Positions 23,481 to 30,094 of a stretch of 48,634 nucleotides of DNA are shown in pieces; within the stretch, counting starts at the first letter, position 1; every line of letters starts with the position of its first letter. Both the position numbers and the translations under genes were made by a program. The DNA comes from a virus. The notes under the pieces are model-generated. The model was not told where the DNA came from and did no database searches. It was given only the letters and a program-made list of their open reading frames with translations. The stretch lies in the IMG/VR virus record IMGVR_UViG_3300030099_001480, positions 1-48,634 of that record, one strand, 5' to 3'.

Positions 23481-24160
23481 GCCTTTTCTCCTTTTTTCTT
23501 CAGCATTTCACTACGAGCGGTAAAGTTACCTAGAACTTTTTGATACAGCTTCTCGTTACCCCTCTTGAGTATTTCCAGAGCGTCCTTGTTCTTACCCCAG
23601 AACTCCCGAAGAGTTTCAACGTCTGCACAGTCAGGTATGAATGTCTCAAAGACCTCGGCAATCAGATCCATGCCCTCGACTGTCTTTTCTTTGCCGTCGT
23701 GAGACTCAAGCGTCACCGTTACATTCGGGTCAACGCCACCGCCTTGGGGCAAATCTTCACCGGCATAGATGTAGTGGCCAAGTCCGTGCATGGCACAACA
23801 CTTAGCCAAGCACCTTTGCAGGGCTGTATTGACTTGAAAGCTGTCTGGGTTCTGGACAGCCTTGTTCTTGTAATCAAGGACAGGCATCAACTCAGTCTGT
23901 TCTTCATCACCAATGCGAACAGTCACCATGACATAGGCATAGCCGTGTTCATCTCGCGTGTATGGCAAGCCACGGTCAGGCCGGTCTGGGTTATCCAGAT
24001 AGGTCTCGGTGGTCCATATATGTTTGATGAACTTTGCCTGTGGGTAGTGATCTTTCACCTTCCCCCACGCCCATGCCCAACTCAAATATGTAAGGCCGTT
24101 CTTCTGTTCCGTGTGTTCCGAAACATCGACCTTGGATAAGGTCTCCCAAATACTGCTCAT
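23477..24160 (-). CDS. Sak-type single-strand annealing protein (DUF1071-like, 227 aa)
   Basis: LTYLSWAWAWGKVKDHYP near the N-terminus and FQVNTALQRCLAKCCAMHGLGHYIYAGEDLP in the middle are the signature segments of the Sak/DUF1071 family of phage recombinases. These anneal complementary single strands during phage recombination. The start at 24160 follows AGGAGATCAAAA and overlaps the upstream stop as ATGA. A palindromic repeat (23522-23540) lies inside the C-terminal coding part. It works with the upstream nuclease and downstream SSB-like protein. Confidence 0.82.
   Translation of the reverse strand: MSSIWETLSKVDVSEHTEQKNGLTYLSWAWAWGKVKDHYPQAKFIKHIWTTETYLDNPDRPDRGLPYTRDEHGYAYVMVTVRIGDEEQTELMPVLDYKNKAVQNPDSFQVNTALQRCLAKCCAMHGLGHYIYAGEDLPQGGGVDPNVTVTLESHDGKEKTVEGMDLIAEVFETFIPDCADVETLREFWGKNKDALEILKRGNEKLYQKVLGNFTARSEMLKKKGEKA
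23522..23540. repeat. Palindromic repeat, copy 4, inside a coding region
   Basis: AAAGTTAC-CT-AGAACTTT, with one mismatch between arms. It lies within the 3' part of the annealing-protein gene, so its retention is compatible with coding. Confidence 0.75.
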
Positions 24161-25026
24161 TTTTGATCTCCTGTATACTGTGAGCAAAACGTGGCAACAC
24201 CGCAGTAGTTGCCGTTACATCGGACATATTCACCTTCACGGTGTTCTATCTCCAAATTCTCTTGATCCCCCATAAACTCTTGCGCTGAGGCCTCATTGTC
24301 GAACACCCTCTGCGCTCTCTTGTTACCCTTCTTTTTCACCGCCCATGCCTCGCCGCGCTTCCATCTGTCCTCATCGCTACACATCGGCAGTTCTGCACCC
24401 AAGTCAAAGGCAAGTTGTGCCTCTTGATGTAAGGCCACTCTGTCGCTCACATAGCGGTCTCTCTTGGCCTTGGGCCACAGGGGTACGTCTATGGTCATTA
24501 CAGGGGCCTGTGGGTAGTCTGGGCGGCGTCCAGCCTCCCTTCTGTTCCAGTCCCTCAGTATCGCCACGACCTGTAGCGACTTAACCGGCATTTTCTTGGC
24601 ATGTTCCACAAGGTATGCGTAGCAATTTAGCTGGTATTCCCATTCGACTTTGCCGTGTATGACTGACCACACACTGGTGACCTTGTAGTCACTTATGTGT
24701 ACGGCATCACCATCGGTTCTCTGGTGGTCAATCGCCCCAGAGAGAACCCAATCATTTACGGTTTCAAACAGCCGTTCTTCTATCGTGACATCATCATCAG
24801 AAGACGCCGTCTCAAGAACGTGATGCACAGCAGTGCCGAAGAGTGGCCAGATCATGTCGCTGACATCAGATGTCATCTGATCACGATGCCGGTCACGCAT
24901 CAGTCGTATGCGCGGACTATCGATAACTGAGGTAACAGATATGTCAGCCTTGCCTTTGGAATACTTGTCATTCCGTGCAAAGTTGACAAAGGACTGAGGC
25001 AGCCCATAATCATTCGTGATATTCAT
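24157..25026 (-). CDS. Cas4/RecB-like PD-(D/E)XK exonuclease (289 aa)
   Basis: The active-site pattern is visible: H68/H69 in FGTAVHHVLE, D100 in SGAIDH and D113-Y-K115 in HISDYKVTS. The C-terminus has a cysteine set RCNGNYCGVATFCSQY, as in Cas4/AddB-type iron-sulphur nucleases. The enzyme would resect DNA ends to make single strands for the Sak-type protein encoded next. The ATG at 25026 is preferred over the TTG at 25029 and has TTGGGAG 8 bases upstream. It is the first gene of the leftward recombination operon. Confidence 0.85.
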   Translation of the reverse strand: MNITNDYGLPQSFVNFARNDKYSKGKADISVTSVIDSPRIRLMRDRHRDQMTSDVSDMIWPLFGTAVHHVLETASSDDDVTIEERLFETVNDWVLSGAIDHQRTDGDAVHISDYKVTSVWSVIHGKVEWEYQLNCYAYLVEHAKKMPVKSLQVVAILRDWNRREAGRRPDYPQAPVMTIDVPLWPKAKRDRYVSDRVALHQEAQLAFDLGAELPMCSDEDRWKRGEAWAVKKKGNKRAQRVFDNEASAQEFMGDQENLEIEHREGEYVRCNGNYCGVATFCSQYTGDQK

Positions 25027-25050
25027 CAATACTCTCCCAAGTACATAGCG

Positions 25051-25079
25051 AAGGTAACGCGGTTGTTAATACATGTCAA
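25051..25079 (-). promoter_or_regulatory. Leftward promoter for the recombination operon
   Basis: On the minus strand TTGACA (25074-25079) is followed 17 bases later by TACCTT (25051-25056). The nuclease ATG (25026) is about 25 bases further, with GGGAG between. The rightward RusA gene begins just outside, at 25093. Confidence 0.5.
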
Positions 25080-25092
25080 TAGGTGGTTTTAG

Positions 25093-25485
25093 ATGACTTC
25101 TAATTATTGTCAGTTCGTTATTGAGGGTGAGCCAGCCTCGAAATCCAACCAGCGGAAGATCGTTTCATTCGGCGGCAGACCGGCGCTGATCAAAAGCGAC
25201 AAAGCACGAAAATATGAAAAGACTTTCCACTCGCAATGCCCAAAGCTAGACGAGATGCTGGAGGGTGATCTAGCTGTCTGCATGAGAATATTCTATGCCA
25301 GCCGACGACCTGACCTTGATGAAAGCCTGATATTGGATTTGATGCAGGGGTTGATATACAAGAACGACAGGCAGGTGAAGCACAAGAATGTTTTCTGGGG
25401 ATTGGACAAGGAAAGGCCAAGATCCATCATCAGGGTTTGCCCCATCGAAGATGGTTTGATGCCGGAATATTTAGAGGCAAGTTAA
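25093..25485 (+). CDS. RusA-like Holliday junction resolvase (130 aa)
   Basis: RRPDLDESLILDLMQGLIYKNDRQV (residues 71-95) carries the RusA signature, with D74, D76 and D92 matching the three catalytic aspartates (D70, D72, D91 in E. coli RusA). The N-terminal strand FVIEGEPASKSNQR also fits. RusA dimers resolve four-way junctions; here they would process recombination or replication intermediates before packaging. AGGTGG precedes the ATG. It is divergent from the recombination operon and upstream of the primase-helicase. Confidence 0.88.
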   Translation: MTSNYCQFVIEGEPASKSNQRKIVSFGGRPALIKSDKARKYEKTFHSQCPKLDEMLEGDLAVCMRIFYASRRPDLDESLILDLMQGLIYKNDRQVKHKNVFWGLDKERPRSIIRVCPIEDGLMPEYLEAS

Positions 25486-25488
25486 AAT

Positions 25489-25572
25489 CATTATATATTA
25501 AAATATATAGCAAGTGATTATAACCCTGCCGCTTGGGGTCAGGTTGACATCATCTTCCTCTGGACATAGTCT
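25489..25572 (+). promoter_or_regulatory. AT-rich island and rightward promoter before the primase-helicase
   Basis: The segment 25489-25510 is A/T-only apart from single bases and includes TATTAAAATATATA (25496-25509), an exact 14-mer also found at 36238-36251. Downstream, TTGACA (25544-25549) and TAGTCT (25567-25572) are 17 bases apart, a plausible promoter with a weak -10. Confidence 0.45.
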
Positions 25573-25598
25573 TGGATCTGTTCTTGGAGGGACATGAT

Positions 25599-27350
25599 AT
25601 GAAAGCAGAAAATTCACTACAAAATGATGCGTCTAGATTAGGCACCGGCCAGCATAGGGTCCGGTGTCCATTTTGTTCGTCTACACGGCGAAACAAGAAG
25701 GCCAAAGACATGGCGATCAACGTCGAGCCTGACCACGTTCTCTACAACTGCCACCACTGCGAGGAATCTGGAAAGGTAAAAATAGAAAACAGAGAGGTGC
25801 GAGCGAGGAGAACTTACATGCAACTGGTGTCCAAAGAAAGTTACATGGAACTTTCAAACAAATCAGTGGCTTGGCTCAAGACGAGGGGGATATCGAAGAA
25901 GACCGCAGAGAAGCTAAATCTTCAAACATCGAATACTTACATCCGTTCTGTCGAAAAAGAAACAGAGTGCGTAGTGTTTCCGTACATCAACAAGGGAACG
26001 AATTACGCTTCTAAAATCCGCAGCATTTCGGAGAAGGGTTTTTCGTGCAGCGGTAGCCCACAATCTTTTTACAACATCGATAACGTGCAGCCCGATGGCG
26101 ACCTAATCATCTGCGAAGGCGAGATGGATGTGGCATCGTTTGTCGAGGCCGGATGGACCAGCGTTGTGTCAGTGCCTAACGGCGCAGTGATGAAGGTTGT
26201 AGACAACGATATCGATCCAGAGGACGACAACAAGTTTCGATTTCTGTGGGACGCTAAGGACGAACTTGACCAAGCTGGGAAAATAATTATCGCAACAGAT
26301 GCCGACAGCGCAGGTCAGGCCATGGCCGAAGAGATTGCTCGTCGCATAGGCAGGGACCGCTGCTGGAAAGTCGAATACCCAGAGGACTGCAAGGACGCAA
26401 ACGATGTCCTGATGAAGCACGGCTCGAAAAAGTTGAACGACATCACGGCGTTCTGTAAGCCGTGGCCTGTTGCGGGTCTCTACGATGCCGCACACTTCTA
26501 CGAAGAACTGGACGAGATTTACGAGAAGGGAATGGCGAAAGGTCTCGGGACCGGATACCCGAACCTTGATGAACTCTACAGCGTGGTAGAGGGGCAGCTT
26601 ACCGTCGTCACTGGGCATCCATCGTGCGGCAAGTCGGAACTGATCGACCAGTTGATGGTGAACCTAGCCGTCAGGCACGATTGGAAGTTTGGCATCTGTT
26701 CGTTTGAGAACGAGCCACGACTGCACATAGCCAAGCTGATATCGAAGTATTTGGAGAAGCCGTTCTTTGATGGGCTGACGCCACGCATGACGAAGGGCGA
26801 GTTGGAGAAGGGCAAGCACTTTGTGCAGAAGCACTTCTCTTTCGTGTATCAGGCCGATGGATCGATGGCGACAGTCGATGGCATCATCGAAAGGCTGAAG
26901 GTTGCGGTGATGCGTAACGGCATCAAGGGCGCGATCATAGACCCATACAATTACATATCGAAGAACAGGGATATCCCAGAGACAGACTGGATATCAGACA
27001 TGCTGACAAAGCTGCGGGTATTCGCTCAGTCGCATGGGATACATCTCTGGTTTGTGGCGCATCCAACGAAGATGATGCGTGACGCTGACGGCAATGTGCC
27101 GCCACCGAAAGGGTATGACATCTCTGGTTCTGCTGCATGGTTTGCCAAGGCCGATGTTGGCCTCACAGTGCATAGGCCGCAGCCGGAAGGCACAGAGAGT
27201 GAAGTTCACATATGGAAGTGTCGATTTTCATGGGTGGGACAACAGGGCAAGACAAGCCTGTTCTTTGATCCTGTAACGTCAACCTATTCTGATACAAGGG
27301 AAGACCCCTTTGAGGATTTGACGCCGCCAGAATACGACACGCCATTCTGA
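25599..27350 (+). CDS. T7 gp4-like primase-helicase (583 aa)
   Basis: The N-terminal zinc finger has cysteines 23, 26, 51 and 54. The TOPRIM primase domain shows CEGEMD (about 172-177) and ATDADSAGQ (about 232-240). The RecA-like helicase has Walker A GHPSCGKS (339-346) and IIDPYNY as Walker B. It unwinds DNA 5'-3' and primes lagging-strand synthesis at the fork. The start at 25599 follows GGAGGG by 7 bases; an in-frame TTG at 25572 is less likely. No phage DNA polymerase is seen, so it presumably works with the host replicase. A palindrome lies inside the gene at 25836. Confidence 0.92.
   Translation: MKAENSLQNDASRLGTGQHRVRCPFCSSTRRNKKAKDMAINVEPDHVLYNCHHCEESGKVKIENREVRARRTYMQLVSKESYMELSNKSVAWLKTRGISKKTAEKLNLQTSNTYIRSVEKETECVVFPYINKGTNYASKIRSISEKGFSCSGSPQSFYNIDNVQPDGDLIICEGEMDVASFVEAGWTSVVSVPNGAVMKVVDNDIDPEDDNKFRFLWDAKDELDQAGKIIIATDADSAGQAMAEEIARRIGRDRCWKVEYPEDCKDANDVLMKHGSKKLNDITAFCKPWPVAGLYDAAHFYEELDEIYEKGMAKGLGTGYPNLDELYSVVEGQLTVVTGHPSCGKSELIDQLMVNLAVRHDWKFGICSFENEPRLHIAKLISKYLEKPFFDGLTPRMTKGELEKGKHFVQKHFSFVYQADGSMATVDGIIERLKVAVMRNGIKGAIIDPYNYISKNRDIPETDWISDMLTKLRVFAQSHGIHLWFVAHPTKMMRDADGNVPPPKGYDISGSAAWFAKADVGLTVHRPQPEGTESEVHIWKCRFSWVGQQGKTSLFFDPVTSTYSDTREDPFEDLTPPEYDTPF
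25836..25855. repeat. Palindromic repeat, copy 5, inside the primase-helicase gene
   Basis: GAAAGTTAC-AT-GGAACTTTC, 9-base arms with one mismatch, in frame within the linker between the zinc finger and TOPRIM domain. Confidence 0.8.
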
Positions 27351-27377
27351 CAGGATGATGATAGTAGTTGACATTGG

Positions 27378-27397
27378 AAAAGTTATATATAACTTTT
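27378..27397. repeat. Palindromic repeat, copy 6 (perfect 20-mer)
   Basis: AAAAGTTATATATAACTTTT is a perfect palindrome 28 bases after the primase-helicase stop, preceded by TTGACA at 27368. A second hairpin, TCACGAT-TGT-ATCGTGA, follows at 27402-27418. Confidence 0.85.
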
Positions 27398-27439
27398 GAG
27401 GTCACGATTGTATCGTGATTTCCTCCCAAGTACAAAACT

Positions 27440-27471
27440 GGGGTGGCCCTTCAAAAGGCCACCCCTTTTTT
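27440..27471. terminator. Strong terminator at convergent junction
   Basis: GGGGTGGCC and GGCCACCCC form a perfect 9-bp stem around an 8-base loop, followed by six T on the plus strand. On the minus strand it follows the end of the leftward operon, so it stops transcripts from both sides. Confidence 0.9.
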
Positions 27472-27556
27472 ATTCGTCGAGGTGTATGTCGTGGTTGGGA
27501 ACACTGAGGGGCCACGACATACTTTCACCGGCAGCCTCGTACCACCGTTCAACCAC
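27470..27556 (-). CDS. Possible 28-aa microprotein (GTG start) after the 69-aa gene
   Basis: After the TGA of the 69-aa gene the same frame continues GGG, GTG and then 27 further codons to a TAA that abuts the terminator at 27471. The peptide has balanced, protein-like composition (begins V/M-VERWYEAAGES, ends NHDIHLDE). It could be a GTG-started microprotein, a read-through extension or chance. An 11-bp hairpin (27484-27522) lies within it. Confidence 0.3.
   Translation of the reverse strand: MVERWYEAAGESMSWPLSVPNHDIHLDE
27484..27522. other. 11-bp perfect inverted repeat
   Basis: GTATGTCGTGG (27484-27494) pairs with CCACGACATAC (27512-27522) around a 17-base loop. It lies in the 3' region of the leftward operon and may be an mRNA-stabilising hairpin. 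Confidence 0.75.
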
Positions 27557-27559
27557 CCC

Positions 27560-27769
27560 TCAGATTTTCGGTTTGTTCCAGTGCATACGCAGAACGAACC
27601 CATTGGGTTGGAGGTCTGCTATATCACCATCGCGTGTGTTGCCGATAGTGTATTGTTCACTGTACCTGTCGAAGGTCATGTAAGTCACCATGCGCGGCAT
27701 GGCACCGACTTCATGGCACTCTTTGATGTATGCCTCTTTGGCATCTTGAATGTTGAGATTGTCACTCAT
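27560..27769 (-). CDS. Small unknown early protein (69 aa)
   Basis: The start at 27769 is taken because GGAGGGATAGAG directly precedes it. A longer frame upstream would overlap the membrane-protein gene. The protein begins MSDNLNIQDAKEAYIKECHE, with a helix then short strands (MVTYMTFDRYSEQYTIG), and ends basic (MHWNKPKI). It is soluble. No family is recognised. It is the last clear gene of the leftward operon. Confidence 0.65.
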   Translation of the reverse strand: MSDNLNIQDAKEAYIKECHEVGAMPRMVTYMTFDRYSEQYTIGNTRDGDIADLQPNGFVLRMHWNKPKI

Positions 27770-27953
27770 CTCTATCCCTCCGAACCATTTGCACGATGCC
27801 ATAAAACAGCATGCCCATGCCAGTATACAAGATGCCGATACCAACCCAAAGATTGTTGCTTGGGTTTTCGGCATATCCTGCACCGGCAGTCGCTATCATC
27901 AGCCCTAAGAATACAACGAAGGACCAGAAGAACAGTTGCTTAATTGTAGCCAT
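27762..27953 (-). CDS. Small membrane protein, two TM segments (63 aa)
   Basis: Hydrophobic segments at about 7-26 (LFFWSFVVFLGLMIATAGAG) and 35-57 (WVGIGILYTGMGMLFYGIV) are joined by a short polar loop and end in the basic tail RRDRDE. It is likely an inner-membrane protein. In an early operon such proteins may act in superinfection exclusion or membrane remodelling, but nothing here proves that. It overlaps both neighbours by 8-14 bases. Confidence 0.7.
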   Translation of the reverse strand: MATIKQLFFWSFVVFLGLMIATAGAGYAENPSNNLWVGIGILYTGMGMLFYGIVQMVRRDRDE

Positions 27954-28230
27954 TATTTTCTTCCTCTTCCATTTCGTAGCCTAGTGTGAATTGAATGTTG
28001 TGATAATCGCAGTACCCGATCACTGAATACATTTGATCGCTTGGCGCACAATCTTCATCGATGATAACGCCCAGCTTTCCATTGTCATCGACAATGAAAC
28101 GCAACCAGTAATCTGGGGATTTGTCTGCGGCCCACGCATACATCAGGGTGGTCATGCCCTCGCCTGATGTTGCGGTTACCTGCCCTGCTACTGAGGACAG
28201 GTAACTCAGCGTCCAGTCCTTATCCATCAT
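27940..28230 (-). CDS. Unknown early protein (96 aa)
   Basis: The ATG at 28230 (MMDKDWTLSYL) overlaps the stop of the preceding gene and follows GAGATCAAAG. The track-length alternative at 28290 would overlap more. The protein mixes strands (WLRFIVDDNGKLGVIIDED) with an acidic C-terminus (EMEEEENNGYN). A split version of the palindrome, GTTACCTG then CAGGTAAC 15 bases on, lies in the gene at 28175-28205. Function unknown. Confidence 0.65.
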   Translation of the reverse strand: MMDKDWTLSYLSSVAGQVTATSGEGMTTLMYAWAADKSPDYWLRFIVDDNGKLGVIIDEDCAPSDQMYSVIGYCDYHNIQFTLGYEMEEEENNGYN

Positions 28231-28777
28231 CTTTGATCTCAGACAGGACAAACTTGCGGAACTCTGCTGGGTCCAAGTCACCATTAGCAAGTTCAGTGAT
28301 AACAGTCACAAGGGTTGATGCCTTGAGGCCGTCAGCCAGATACTGATCCTGCACCTCGTCCTCGGTCACAAGAGGCACACCACCGCAGCGGAGATCAACC
28401 TCACGCTGGAACTCATCAAGAGTGAGCCAGTGATAGGGTGAGGCGTCGATGATGAAATCGTGCTTTTCCTGACCATTACGATGAACGTAGTGGGTTGCTT
28501 TGCGGATGCCCTCGTCATCTTCATAGTCGATGCAGGGCTTGTAGGTGAAGCCGAGATAGGCGAACTCTGGCGCGTTGTGGTGATTGATCATGATTTCCCT
28601 CTCTTGTATCCAACCGTTCTCACGGTCATAGATCGAATAGGTGCCGCTCGGTTTCCAAACGCCACCGTCCAACATGTCGGCAAACATCATTGCAAACTTC
28701 AGATGCTTGAACTGGCCAAGGATGAAGCCGTCTTTCAGAACCTCAAACCTTGCCCCTTCCATTGATGTACTAGGCAT
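28220..28777 (-). CDS. Unknown early protein (185 aa)
   Basis: A soluble acidic protein. The N-terminal third has strands and aromatic residues (FEVLKDGFILGQFKHLKFAM, SIYDRENGWIQER). The middle has HYVHRNGQEKHDFIID, and the C-terminus is helical (DPAEFRKFVLSEIKDDG). No catalytic motif is clear. It starts inside the end of the preceding gene (GATGCCTAG), a coupled arrangement. No family is recognised. Confidence 0.65.
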   Translation of the reverse strand: MPSTSMEGARFEVLKDGFILGQFKHLKFAMMFADMLDGGVWKPSGTYSIYDRENGWIQEREIMINHHNAPEFAYLGFTYKPCIDYEDDEGIRKATHYVHRNGQEKHDFIIDASPYHWLTLDEFQREVDLRCGGVPLVTEDEVQDQYLADGLKASTLVTVITELANGDLDPAEFRKFVLSEIKDDG

Positions 28778-28958
28778 CGCTTACCCTTTCATAGTTGCGA
28801 AAGTCGTTAGGACGATCTTCATTTATCATAACATAGCCTTTGCCCTCCATCTCCTCTTGGATATGGATGTCGAGGTCACTCATCGATTTGCATTTGCCAA
28901 CAGCATCAAGATAGGCCTCATTGAAGGCCCGACAGGTTTTGGCTTGTTCTTCAGTCAT
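28770..28958 (-). CDS. Small unknown early protein (62 aa)
   Basis: A short acidic helical protein, MTEEQAKTCRAFNEAYLDAVGK then DIHIQEEMEGKGYVMINED. GGGAG lies about 8 bases before the ATG. It overlaps the flanking genes by 8 bases on both sides, which supports it being real. No function can be given. Confidence 0.6.
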   Translation of the reverse strand: MTEEQAKTCRAFNEAYLDAVGKCKSMSDLDIHIQEEMEGKGYVMINEDRPNDFRNYERVSDA

Positions 28959-29238
28959 TACAAATCTCCCATTCTCCCAGAGGATGCTCTGTGCCGTTTA
29001 GCTTCTTGATTAGAAGCTGTTCGTTGTCATCAAGTTTTCGGGTGCAGGTCAGTCGTGTGACGCTCATCTCGTCTTGTTCAAGGTATTCTGTGACAGCATC
29101 AAACTGATCGACAACCCTGTGCCAAAGATCAGGGTTTTCAATTCGCATCTCTGGCATTGTGCGGAAAACATCGAGATAGTCTTCTCGCGCCTTGATCAAG
29201 TCCATCCGATCTTCTCGGCTCAAAAGTTTCTCAGTCAT
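28951..29238 (-). CDS. Unknown early protein (95 aa)
   Basis: The ATG at 29238 follows TTTTGGGAGAATGAA, the header shared by many leftward genes. The protein is helical at first (KLLSREDRMDLIKAREDYLDVF) and beta-prone later (VTRLTCTRKLDDNEQLLIKKL). A palindrome and GC hairpin lie just upstream at 29250-29288, so expression probably restarts here. Function unknown. Confidence 0.7.
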   Translation of the reverse strand: MTEKLLSREDRMDLIKAREDYLDVFRTMPEMRIENPDLWHRVVDQFDAVTEYLEQDEMSVTRLTCTRKLDDNEQLLIKKLNGTEHPLGEWEICND

Positions 29239-29249
29239 TTCATTCTCCC

Positions 29250-29288
29250 AAAAGTTACATAGAACTTTTGAGGGCGGCATAGCCGCCC
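29250..29288 (-). promoter_or_regulatory. Hairpin plus palindrome header, copy 7
   Basis: In leftward order: GGGCGGC-TAT-GCCGCCC hairpin (29272-29288), then AAAAGTTCTATGTAACTTTT (29250-29269, one arm mismatch), then GGGAG and the ATG at 29238. The same module recurs at 31253-31292. Confidence 0.8.
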
Positions 29289-29298
29289 CCAATCTTGA

Positions 29299-30093
29299 TT
29301 AGATGTCGAACTGATCAAGGACATACTTCTTGACCCTGCGATCAAACAGAGCCTTGCAGTCGCCCAGATACTTGTGGAAGGCATGCACATTGTTTTGTGC
29401 ATATTTCTTATCGCCCTCGGTGAAGTCCCAGACAGGCTGTGTCTCTGTGCTGCTGCCGTGAACCATGAGCCAGCCATCATCGCTGAAGGCCTTCTTCTGA
29501 TGAATCCCAAAGGCCTTCACCTCAAACACCCTAGTGGTCTCGGTGACGCCGCGAACATCTTTGGGCTTGGCAGACAGAACAAAGCGCAAGCCCTTTGATG
29601 AATTGATGATGGGGATGCCCCGCTCATAGACAGTCTTTGCCCAAGCCTGAGACACGGTAACATGGTTGCGCACCCAGTAGTCGCTGCCGTCAGTGCTGAC
29701 GCCAACCTCTTTATCCTCTGCATGCCGCTCACCCTTGATCCACAGATCAAACCGTGACCGTGGGAAGGCAAGGTCCAGAACAGTGCCAGCTGCTTTGCGG
29801 CTGTCCTTCTCATGCCGTGCCAGTGGGCGATAGGCCTCAACCTCACGACGGCCCAGCCGGATCTGCTGGATGGAACGCTGAAGGTTATGGACATACTCAA
29901 AGAAGGCATCAGAGGCATCACGATGGATGTCTATGAGGCTGTCATTGAAGGCGTCAGCATCACCAGACATGCGATACCTAGAGCCGCCCTTTAGCTGCCG
30001 GATGTAGGAATGGGGCGCACCCCATTCCTTCCTTGCCTTTTCGATCTGTTCTGCCGCGAAGGACAGGAACTTGTGCTGATCAGGTGTATACAT
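29299..30093 (-). CDS. Unknown early protein (264 aa)
   Basis: A soluble basic protein. The N-terminal helical part (QHKFLSFAAEQIEKARKEWGAP, DASDAFFEYVHNLQRSIQQIRLGRREVEAYR) is followed by a strand-rich part (FDLWIKGERHAEDKEVGV, GLRFVLSAKPKDVRG). It ends in a charged helix (RRVKKYVLDQFDI). It starts 1 base after the VWA gene, so the two may function together. No family is recognised. Confidence 0.7.
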   Translation of the reverse strand: MYTPDQHKFLSFAAEQIEKARKEWGAPHSYIRQLKGGSRYRMSGDADAFNDSLIDIHRDASDAFFEYVHNLQRSIQQIRLGRREVEAYRPLARHEKDSRKAAGTVLDLAFPRSRFDLWIKGERHAEDKEVGVSTDGSDYWVRNHVTVSQAWAKTVYERGIPIINSSKGLRFVLSAKPKDVRGVTETTRVFEVKAFGIHQKKAFSDDGWLMVHGSSTETQPVWDFTEGDKKYAQNNVHAFHKYLGDCKALFDRRVKKYVLDQFDI

Positions 30094-30094
30094 A

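Noticed and set aside
24157-25029. TTG start at 25029 for the Cas4-like nuclease
   Set aside because: An ATG follows immediately (25026) at better distance from GGGAG.
27163-27435. 90-codon leftward frame over the primase-helicase end
   Set aside because: It begins with TTG at a GGGAG-like site but overlaps the primase-helicase coding region and a palindrome; its composition is not convincing.
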